Shown here one piece after another: positions 58,252 through 64,000 of a stretch of 64,000 nt of DNA. The notes beneath the pieces are model-generated. The model was not told the origin of the DNA and ran no database searches. It saw nothing but the letters and a program-made list of their open reading frames with translations. Origin of the DNA: Nonomuraea sp. SYSU D8015 (GTDB lineage: Bacteria; Actinomycetota; Actinomycetes; Streptosporangiales; Streptosporangiaceae); assembly GCF_008065375.1 (NCBI RefSeq), contig NZ_VJYI01000018.1, positions 62,001 to 126,000 of the forward strand. Reading direction: 5' to 3'. The number at the start of each line of letters is the position of its first letter. Within the stretch, counting starts at the first letter, position 1. The translations under genes and the position numbers were made by a program.

Positions 58252-58687
58252 CGTCGAAGATCCGGGAGAGGAGCATGCCCTGGCCGCCTTCGAGGATGTG
58301 GCCGTGTTCGAGCGGGATCCAGAAGCACTCGAACCGGATCGGCTCCCCTTCCCCGTCGTTGTCCTCCTGGCTGGCCCATCGTTCCGGAGTGTCCTGGTGG
58401 AGGGCCAGGTGGAAGACGTGACGGCGATGGATCTCGGCACGGGCCGGGGTGATGTCGTACTCGAACGTGCCGAGCTTCCTGACGACGGTGAAATCGTGGA
58501 GGCCGGTCTCCTCCCGCGCCTCCCTGAGTGCGGCCTGCTCCGGGTCCTCCCCCGGCTTGATGGTGCCGGCGGGCACCTGGATGCCGACCTCCTCGTAGCT
58601 GTAGTCCGTGTGCCTGAAGACCAGCAGACGCCCATCCCGGACGATGTAGCAAAGGACCTTTTCGCGGATGGGTCTGTCAGGGGGCAC
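58244..58687 (-). CDS. NUDIX hydrolase
   Basis: The protein has 147 residues. The Nudix box GTIKPGEDPEQAALREAREE, then TG, matches G-x5-E-x7-R-E-U-x-E-E exactly. The N-terminal strand LCYIVRDGRLLVFRH and the later FECFWIPLEHGHI are typical. It would cleave a nucleoside diphosphate linked to another moiety. It is coupled to the downstream alpha/beta-hydrolase. Confidence 0.92.
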   Translation of the reverse strand: MPPDRPIREKVLCYIVRDGRLLVFRHTDYSYEEVGIQVPAGTIKPGEDPEQAALREAREETGLHDFTVVRKLGTFEYDITPARAEIHRRHVFHLALHQDTPERWASQEDNDGEGEPIRFECFWIPLEHGHILEGGQGMLLSRIFDDA

Positions 58688-58750
58688 GGTCGTCTCCTCT
58701 GAGGTCGGGAGACGTGATCATAGCGATGGCGTCTGCCGAGGGACGGAAAG

Positions 58751-58780
58751 GGGCCCGCCCCCGTGAGAGGGAGCGGGCCC
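58751..58780 (-). terminator. Hairpin terminator after the 5'-nucleotidase gene
   Basis: GGGCCCGC and GCGGGCCC arms enclose an inner loop with further C/G pairing. It lies 14 bp beyond the stop of the minus-strand 5'-nucleotidase gene. Confidence 0.7.
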
Positions 58781-58793
58781 GACGAGTGAGGAG

Positions 58794-60587
58794 CTAGTCG
58801 ACCGCGGTGATGCGGTTGGTGGCGGGCGGGGCGATGGGGCTGTTCTTGCCGAGGTAGTCGACGAACGCGTCGATGTCCAGCGGCCCGCTCCACAGCTCCG
58901 TCCCGTCCCGGAAGGCGAGGAACGCGTCGCCGCCGCCCACCAGGAAGTTGTTCGCCGCGACGCGGATCGTCTGCGTGTCCGTCACCGGCACGCCGTCGAT
59001 CTTCATGTCCGACACCTTGGAGCCCCAGGGGGCGCTCCGCCTGTAGGTGTAGGCGAAGTTCGCCGAGGGCTGCAGGATCTTGGTGAACGCCTGGTTGTTG
59101 GGCCCGCCGGTGAACTGCTGCTCCAGCAGCGTCTTCAGCTGGGCGCCGGTCAGCGTCACGACCTGCATGAGGTTGTTGAACGGCTGCACGGCGAACGCCT
59201 CGCCGTACGTCACGACGCCGTCGCCCTCGTTCGCCGACGAGTTGGCGTACGTCAGCGACGCCCGCACCCCGCCCGGGTTCATCAGGGCGATCTGCGCGTT
59301 GCCGCCCGTCTTGGTGGCGGCCAGCTGGGCGTCGGCGATGAGGTTGCCGAGAGGCGACTCCCCGGAAGGCGCCGCCGTGTTGGTGATGTCGGTGGAGATC
59401 GTGCCGACCGCCTTGTTGGCCACGGGCGCGACGCGGTCCTTCCACGTCTGCACGAAGGCAGAAATTTCAGGATCGGCGGGGACTGTCCGCGTGACGACGT
59501 GGTTGTCCGCCACGACGGAGGCGCGCTCGATGTCACGCGTCCGGACGTTCACGTTCATGTCCACCTGCGTGATGACCCGTCCGAACGAGCCGCCCTGCGA
59601 GTAGACGCGGTCGTTGCCCGCCGGGTCCTTGACCTTGCACAGGTACGCCTGGTGCGAGTGCCCGCTGAGCACGAGGTCGACCTCGGCGTCGACCTGCGTG
59701 GCGATGCGGTTGCCCAGCCCCGGGATGGCGCTGCACGCGTCGGGCGACTGGCCGGAGGTCACCTGGTCGCCCTCGTGCACGAGCACGACCTGCGCCTTCA
59801 CGCCCACGAGCTTGAGGAGCTTGGAGGCGACGTTCCCGGCCTTGACCTCGTCCACGAACTTGAGGTCCTTGATGCCCTCGCTCGTGACGATGCTCGGCGT
59901 GGTCTGCGTGACGAGCCCGATGAAGCCGATCGGCACGCCGTTCATCCACTTGACGCTGACCGGCGGCAGCGCGGGCACGCCCCACTCCGACAGCAGCTTC
60001 TTGACCTGGCTGTGCTGGAGGCCGAGCTTGGTGACGGCGGACAGCGCGTCCGTCCTCTCGTTGGGGTTCTTGAAGAGGACGTTCGCGCCGACGTAGTCGA
60101 ACTTGGCTCCCTTCCACTCGCCGGCCGGCGAGCAGCCGTCGACCGGGTGGCAGCCGCCGTCCATGATGCGGCGCAGCTCGGCGTACCCCTCGTCGAACTC
60201 GTGGTTGCCCACCGCGGCCACCTTGAGCCCCAGCTTGTCCATGAACTCGACGGACGGCTCGTCGTGGTACGCCGCCGAGATCAGCGGTGTCGCGCCGATG
60301 AGGTCGCCCTGGGCCACGGCGATGGTGTTCTGGTCGGCCAGTGCCTTCATGTGCGTGGCGATGTACGCCGCACCGCCCGCGTCCACGGTGTGGCCGTGCT
60401 CGTCCACCATGCGGCCGGACGACCCGGTCGGGGGCTCGAGGTGGCCGTGGAAGTCGTTGAGCGCGAGCAGCCGTACGGGGACCGTGCGCGCGGCCTTGCT
60501 CGCGTCCGCCGGGAGGGTGGCGAGCAGGACCGCCCCCGAGGCGACGGCTCCGGCCAGTGCCAGCCGGAGGAGGGATCGAGACGTCAT
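58794..60587 (-). CDS. Secreted bifunctional metallophosphatase/5'-nucleotidase
   Basis: The protein has 597 residues from the ATG at 60587; the frame is open to 60623. A signal peptide covers about residues 1-31. The calcineurin-like phosphoesterase domain shows LLALNDFHGHL (metal site), VAVGNHEFDEG (GNHE/D signature) and LVLSGHSHQAYLC. The C-terminal 5'-nucleotidase domain (about 370-597) has MNPGGVRASL and AANNFLVGGGDAFLAF, which binds the nucleotide base. It dephosphorylates extracellular nucleotides for phosphate and nucleoside uptake, which suits the nearby Pit transporter. Confidence 0.92.
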   Translation of the reverse strand: MTSRSLLRLALAGAVASGAVLLATLPADASKAARTVPVRLLALNDFHGHLEPPTGSSGRMVDEHGHTVDAGGAAYIATHMKALADQNTIAVAQGDLIGATPLISAAYHDEPSVEFMDKLGLKVAAVGNHEFDEGYAELRRIMDGGCHPVDGCSPAGEWKGAKFDYVGANVLFKNPNERTDALSAVTKLGLQHSQVKKLLSEWGVPALPPVSVKWMNGVPIGFIGLVTQTTPSIVTSEGIKDLKFVDEVKAGNVASKLLKLVGVKAQVVLVHEGDQVTSGQSPDACSAIPGLGNRIATQVDAEVDLVLSGHSHQAYLCKVKDPAGNDRVYSQGGSFGRVITQVDMNVNVRTRDIERASVVADNHVVTRTVPADPEISAFVQTWKDRVAPVANKAVGTISTDITNTAAPSGESPLGNLIADAQLAATKTGGNAQIALMNPGGVRASLTYANSSANEGDGVVTYGEAFAVQPFNNLMQVVTLTGAQLKTLLEQQFTGGPNNQAFTKILQPSANFAYTYRRSAPWGSKVSDMKIDGVPVTDTQTIRVAANNFLVGGGDAFLAFRDGTELWSGPLDIDAFVDYLGKNSPIAPPATNRITAVD

Positions 60588-60693
60588 GGCCTTAGACGTT
60601 ACGGTGGGATCCTGTGCGACCAATGTCGCAAAGGAACGATTTGCCGGACGGCCACATGGCGGTATTTGCCAGTCATACGCCTAGAGTTCTGGT

Positions 60694-61596
60694 GTGAACG
60701 CGCGCGTGAAGATCAGGGAACGGCTCGACGAGGCGGAGATCGCCGAGGTCCTCGGCCTCGTGCAGGCGGCGACGGACGCCGACGGCGTCCGTCCGCTCAA
60801 CGAGCACGTGATGCTCCACCTGCGGTACGGCGGCGACCCCCAGGCCCGCTCACTCCTCCTGTACGACGACGCCCTGGTCGGCTACGCCCACGTGGACCCG
60901 ACCGACGAGGTCGAGGGCCCGAGCGCCGAGCTGGTCATCCATCCCCATCATCGCAGGAAGGGTCACGGGGCCGGCCTCCTGCGGTCCGTGCTGGACCTGA
61001 CCGACGGCAGGCTCCGCCTGTGGGCGCACGGCGGCCACGCGGCCGCCGGGGCGCTGGCGGCCAGGTTCGGCTTCGAACGCGTCCGCTCGCTCTGGCAGAT
61101 GCGCCGCTCCCTGTTCGCCCCCTTGGAGCCGTACGTCCTCCCGGACGGCGTGCGGCTGCGGACGTTCGTGCCCGGTCAAGACGAGGAGTCCTGGCTCAAG
61201 GTCAACGCCGCGGCCTTCGCCCACCACCCGGAGCAGGGGGCATGGACGATGGACGACCTGCTGCGGCGCGAGCGGGAGCCCTGGTTCGACCCGGAGGGCT
61301 TCTTCCTGGCCTTCCGCGGCGACCGGCTGGCCGGCTTCCACTGGACGAAGATCCACGGCTCGTCCGAGCACGGCCACGAGCCGCTCGGCGAGGTCTACGT
61401 CGTCGGCGTGGACCCCTCGCAGCAGGGCACCGGCCTGGGCCGGGCGCTCACCCTGGCCGGTCTGAGCCATCTGCGGGCGCGCGGCCTCGCCCAGGCGATG
61501 TTGTACGTGGACGAGGCCAACACGGCGGCGATCAGGCTGTACGAGTCCCTGGGCTTCGCCCGCTGGGACGTGGACGTGATGTACGCGGTCGCGTAA
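60694..61596 (+). CDS. mshD: Mycothiol synthase MshD
   Basis: The protein has 300 residues from a GTG start. TAGAGT ends 6 nt upstream and no ribosome-binding site exists, suggesting a leaderless mRNA. Two GNAT domains form the protein, as known for MshD. The N-terminal degenerate copy has ELVIHPHHRRKGHGAGLLRS. The C-terminal active copy has EVYVVGVDPSQQGTGLGRAL and LYVDEANTAAIRLYESLGFA. It acetylates the cysteinyl amine of Cys-GlcN-Ins in the last step of mycothiol synthesis. Confidence 0.93.
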   Translation: MNARVKIRERLDEAEIAEVLGLVQAATDADGVRPLNEHVMLHLRYGGDPQARSLLLYDDALVGYAHVDPTDEVEGPSAELVIHPHHRRKGHGAGLLRSVLDLTDGRLRLWAHGGHAAAGALAARFGFERVRSLWQMRRSLFAPLEPYVLPDGVRLRTFVPGQDEESWLKVNAAAFAHHPEQGAWTMDDLLRREREPWFDPEGFFLAFRGDRLAGFHWTKIHGSSEHGHEPLGEVYVVGVDPSQQGTGLGRALTLAGLSHLRARGLAQAMLYVDEANTAAIRLYESLGFARWDVDVMYAVA

Positions 61597-61601
61597 GGGG
61601 G

Positions 61602-62606
61602 TTATTCCACCAGCGCGTGGAGGGCGAAGTAGGAGAGGGCGGCTACCAGGGCGGCGGCCGGGATGGTCAGGATCCAGGCGGTCACGATGTTGCCGGCCAC
61701 GCCCCACCGCACGGCGCTGAGCCGCTTGGTGGCGCCGACACCCATGATCGCCGAGGTGATCGTGTGCGTGGTGGAGATCGGCGCCCCGAACCCCATGGCC
61801 GCCACGTACAGAACGGTCGACGCCGCCGTCTCCGCCGCGAAGCCCTGTGGCGGGTCGAGGGCGATGATGCGGCGTCCCAGCGTGCGCATGATGCGCCAGC
61901 CACCGGCGTACGTGCCGAGGGAGATCGCAGCCGCCGCGGCCAGGATGACCCACTGCGGGATGGGATCGTCCGGCGCGACGTAGCCGCCGACGACGAGAGC
62001 CAGGAAGATCACACCCATCGTCTTCTGCGCGTCCTGCAGGCCGTGCCCGAGCGCCATGGCGGCGGCCGAGACGGTCTGCGCGTAACGGAAGCCGCGGTTG
62101 GTCTTGCCCGGCTGGCGGTTGCGGAAGATCCAGTAAATTGCGATCATGATCAGAGCGGCGAGGCTGAACCCGATCGTCGGTGAGAGCACCATCGGGATGA
62201 CGACCTTCTCGAGGACGCCGTCCCAGTGCACCACGCTGGCCGAGGCCAGCGCCGAGCCGACCAGTCCGCCGATCAGCGCGTGGCTGGAGGACGAAGGCAG
62301 GCCGAAATACCAGGTGATCAAGTTCCAGGTGATCGCGCCGATGAGCGCCGCGGCCACGATGACCAAGCCGTGTGAGCCGTTCGGCGCGTCGATGATGCCC
62401 TTGCCGACCGTCGAGGCGACCTGGGTGCCCAGATGGGCGCCGATGAAGTTCATGGCCGCGGCCATGAACAACGCGGCCCTGGGGGTGAGGGCCCGGGTCG
62501 AGACGGAGGTCGCGATGGCGTTCGCCGCGTCGTGGAACCCGTTGGTGTAGTCGAAGACCAGAGCGACGACGACCACGCCGATGACGAGGGCGAGCGTGAG
62601 GTCCAC
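61602..62606 (-). CDS. pitA: Inorganic phosphate transporter, Pit family
   Basis: The protein has 334 residues with about ten membrane helices in two inverted halves. PiT signatures are present: DYTNGFHDAANAIATSVSTR in the first half and GFGAPISTTHTITSAIMGVG in the second. The central GHGLQDAQKTMGVIFLALVV is the family's third motif. It imports metal-phosphate with protons at low affinity. It is transcribed downstream of the DUF47 gene with 5 nt between them, a standard Pit operon. Confidence 0.94.
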   Translation of the reverse strand: MDLTLALVIGVVVVALVFDYTNGFHDAANAIATSVSTRALTPRAALFMAAAMNFIGAHLGTQVASTVGKGIIDAPNGSHGLVIVAAALIGAITWNLITWYFGLPSSSSHALIGGLVGSALASASVVHWDGVLEKVVIPMVLSPTIGFSLAALIMIAIYWIFRNRQPGKTNRGFRYAQTVSAAAMALGHGLQDAQKTMGVIFLALVVGGYVAPDDPIPQWVILAAAAAISLGTYAGGWRIMRTLGRRIIALDPPQGFAAETAASTVLYVAAMGFGAPISTTHTITSAIMGVGATKRLSAVRWGVAGNIVTAWILTIPAAALVAALSYFALHALVE

Positions 62607-62611
62607 TGGGC

Positions 62612-63229
62612 CTAGCTTTCCTTGACCGCGATCGACTCGACCGTGTTGGCCACGTGCTCGAAGGCGTCGGCCGCCTCCTCGAGGGCGTCGACGACCTCCT
62701 TCATCTTCATGACCGTGAGGGCGTCGTACTCGCCGCTGAACAGCTTCGCCAGCAGCCTCCTGTAGACCTGGTCGCCCTGGTTCTCCAGGCGGTTGACCTC
62801 GATCCAGTACTCGTTGAGGTTCTTCATCGACCGCAGCCGCGGCATGGCCTCGGCCGTCAGCTCCGCGGCCCGCTCGAGCACCTCGACCTGCCTGACGACG
62901 TCCTTCGGCAGGTGATCGATCTGATACAGCACGATCAGATCGGAGGCCGCCTCCATGGCGTCCATCACGTCGTCGAGGTTGGACGCGAGGCGGTAGATGT
63001 CCTCACGGTCGAACGGAGTGATGAAGCTCTCGTTGAGCCGGTTCATGATCGCATGGGTGCGTTCGTCGCCGGCGTGCTCGCAGGCGCGCATCTTCTCGGC
63101 CAGGGCTTCCCTGTCCGAGCCATCGCTGATGATCTCCACCAGCAGGCGTGATGCCGTGACCAGGTTGTTCGCGGAGTCGGCGAACAGGTCGTAGTAGCTG
63201 TCCTCACGTGGCGTGAGACGCAGGCGCAC
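62612..63229 (-). CDS. DUF47 (PhoU-like) Pit accessory protein
   Basis: The protein has 205 residues from the GTG at 63229, with GGAG 7 nt upstream; this gives the normal family length. The frame stays open to 63439 but that part is not conserved-looking. It is all-helical, with MRACEHAGDERTHAIMNRLN, FITPFDREDIYRLASNLDDV (DUF47/PhoU metal motif) and EVVDALEEAADAFEHVANTV at the end. Such proteins regulate or gate the co-encoded Pit transporter. A three-unit PHO box lies about 220 bp upstream. Confidence 0.93.
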   Translation of the reverse strand: MRLRLTPREDSYYDLFADSANNLVTASRLLVEIISDGSDREALAEKMRACEHAGDERTHAIMNRLNESFITPFDREDIYRLASNLDDVMDAMEAASDLIVLYQIDHLPKDVVRQVEVLERAAELTAEAMPRLRSMKNLNEYWIEVNRLENQGDQVYRRLLAKLFSGEYDALTVMKMKEVVDALEEAADAFEHVANTVESIAVKES

Positions 63230-63445
63230 GTCGTTCTCCAGATGTGCGGGGATGGTCCGTGGAAGAGGGTACGGCCTACCAGGCGAAATGCGAACTTCAT
63301 GTCCCCTTCGCCTAATGGCTACCCGCCGTATGTTGTGCAACACCGCGAAAGTAGGTAGTTTCGAGGGTTTTCGCAGCTCGCACCCCTCTTGACCAGTCCA
63401 TACGCACCCGCCAGAGATGACGAATCGCCCCTCGACCACCTCGAT

Positions 63446-63478
63446 GTTCTCTAGCTGTTCACCTGATGTTCATCTTGT
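63446..63478. promoter_or_regulatory. Putative PHO box (three 11-bp direct repeats)
   Basis: GTTCTCTAGCT, GTTCACCTGAT and GTTCATCTTGT follow each other in perfect 11-bp register on the plus strand. The actinomycete PhoP consensus is GTTCACC plus four bases, repeated at 11 bp. The site lies about 220 bp upstream of the DUF47-pit operon, which reads on the other strand, and 1 bp beyond the dcd stop. Confidence 0.65.
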
Positions 63479-64000
63479 TCATATCTTCGTGCGGTGAAAG
63501 TTCCGGTAAGACCTGGACGGCGTGGGCCCCCGCTGCCCCTGGTAGCGCGACCCGTACTTGTCCGACCCGTAGGGGTGCTCGGCCGGCGAGCTGAGCTTGA
63601 ACACGCACAGCTGCCCGATCTTCATCCCCGGCCACAACTTGATCGGCAGGGTCGCCACGTTGGACAACTCCAGGGTCACGTGCCCGCTGAACCCCGGATC
63701 GATGAACCCGGCCGTCGAGTGCGTCAACAACCCGAGCCGTCCCAGCGAGCTCTTACCCTCCAACCGCGACGCCAGATCGTCCGGCAGCGTGATCACCTCA
63801 TAGGTGGAGGCCAGCACGAACTCCCCCGGATGCAGGATGAACGGCTCGTCGCCACTGGGCTCCACCATCCGCGTCAGATCCGGCTGCTCCACCGACGGAT
63901 CGATGTGCGGGTACCGATGGTTCTCGAACACCCGAAAGAACCGGTCGAGCCGTACATCGATGCTGGAGGGCTGGATCATGTCCCGGTCGAAGGGATCGAT
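63479..64000 (-). CDS. dcd: dCTP deaminase (5'-truncated at window edge)
   Basis: The visible part covers about 173 residues. The frame continues through the window edge (IDPFDRD before MIQPSSIDVRLDRFFRVFEN), so the true start lies beyond 64000. The family is clear from FILHPGEFVLASTYEVITLP, EGKSSLGRLGLLTHSTAGFI (catalytic Ser/Arg region), DPGFSGHVTLELSNVATLPI and the tail GQRGPTPSRSYRNFHR. It converts dCTP to dUTP (or directly to dUMP in the bifunctional type) for thymidylate synthesis. Whether it is mono- or bifunctional cannot be told from the visible part. Confidence 0.93.
   Translation of the reverse strand: MDPFDRDMIQPSSIDVRLDRFFRVFENHRYPHIDPSVEQPDLTRMVEPSGDEPFILHPGEFVLASTYEVITLPDDLASRLEGKSSLGRLGLLTHSTAGFIDPGFSGHVTLELSNVATLPIKLWPGMKIGQLCVFKLSSPAEHPYGSDKYGSRYQGQRGPTPSRSYRNFHRTKI

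Noticed and set aside
58252..59445. Upstream extension of the alpha/beta-hydrolase frame through the NUDIX and 5'-nucleotidase genes
   Set aside because: The extension overlaps two clearly conserved genes. The ATG at 58251 gives a normal hydrolase length.
63043..63300. 85-codon minus-strand frame with good AAGGGGAC ribosome-binding site overlapping the DUF47 start
   Set aside because: After about 20 residues the composition becomes Thr/Arg/Trp-rich and it runs in a shifted frame of DUF47. It could be a short regulatory uORF but there is no further support.
1..64000. tRNA, rRNA, CRISPR or insertion-sequence features
   Set aside because: Reading both strands I found no cloverleaf, no rRNA segment, no regularly spaced short repeats with spacers and no transposase-like protein.

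Overview
This is 64 kb of high-GC actinomycete chromosome. The evidence is strong GC bias at third codon positions, frequent GTG starts, several ECF sigma/anti-sigma pairs, mycothiol genes (mshD, a mycothiol-dependent isomerase-type protein), GlnR, and a Type VII (ESX-like) secretion locus. The gene content and order look most like the Streptosporangiaceae (for example Nonomuraea), but I cannot prove the genus. I see no rRNA, tRNA, CRISPR array, transposase or integrase.

Layout. 0.1-5.7 kb: three overlapping genes for paralogous membrane-anchored proteins, a polytopic membrane protein, an XRE-cupin regulator and a small membrane protein with a palindromic operator. 5.8-9.2 kb: a very large CRP-like/NB-ARC/TPR fusion regulator. 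9.4-14.6 kb: a conserved actinobacterial core, glnR, a MoaD/ThiS-like protein, an LmeA-type lipid-binding protein, ECF sigma/anti-sigma, thioredoxin, a leaderless cysteine-type leader peptide, thiosulfate sulfurtransferase and SseC, closed by a strong terminator. 14.7-16.5 kb: a sigma factor coupled to a DNA-alkylation repair fusion, then a SET-domain protein. 17.3-23.2 kb: a translationally coupled four-gene operon resembling an ABC importer, whose ATPase subunit has lost its catalytic motifs and whose last gene is a membrane-anchored NTPase-like/TPR protein with a broken P-loop. 23.2-25.3 kb: a PHP phosphoesterase and a second ECF sigma/anti-sigma pair.

25.5-39.2 kb is a Type VII secretion/polymorphic toxin island. 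It holds an FHA-containing EssC/EccC-type ATPase, three genes broken by frameshifts, and a seven-gene operon on the minus strand (pseudokinase-like membrane protein, two WXG100-like helical proteins, a 41-residue membrane peptide, a hypothetical protein, a 1501-residue RHS toxin with a nuclease-like tip, and a probable immunity protein). 39.4-44.6 kb: AraC regulator with an SDR, an MFS exporter with a divergent LysR regulator, and an ArsR-type regulator. 44.7-51.6 kb is an exported-protein region: a decayed secreted-protein gene, a cutinase with PKD-like domains, and two convergent paralogous M28 peptidases. 51.8-60.6 kb: LigD-type polymerase domain, mycothiol-type enzyme divergent from a MarR regulator, CstA peptide/pyruvate transporter, GNAT, hydrolase, NUDIX and a secreted 5'-nucleotidase. 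60.7-64 kb: mshD, the Pit phosphate transporter with its DUF47 partner under a probable three-unit PHO box, and the start-truncated dcd gene running off the right edge.

How the genes work together. The sulfur genes (leader peptide, sulfurtransferase, SseC, thioredoxin) form one functional group near glnR. In mycobacteria mshD lies beside glnR, whereas here about 50 kb of mostly accessory DNA lies between them, so the middle of the window is probably an expansion between two conserved core segments. The most unusual unit is the catalytically degenerate ABC-like operon at 17.3-23.2 kb.
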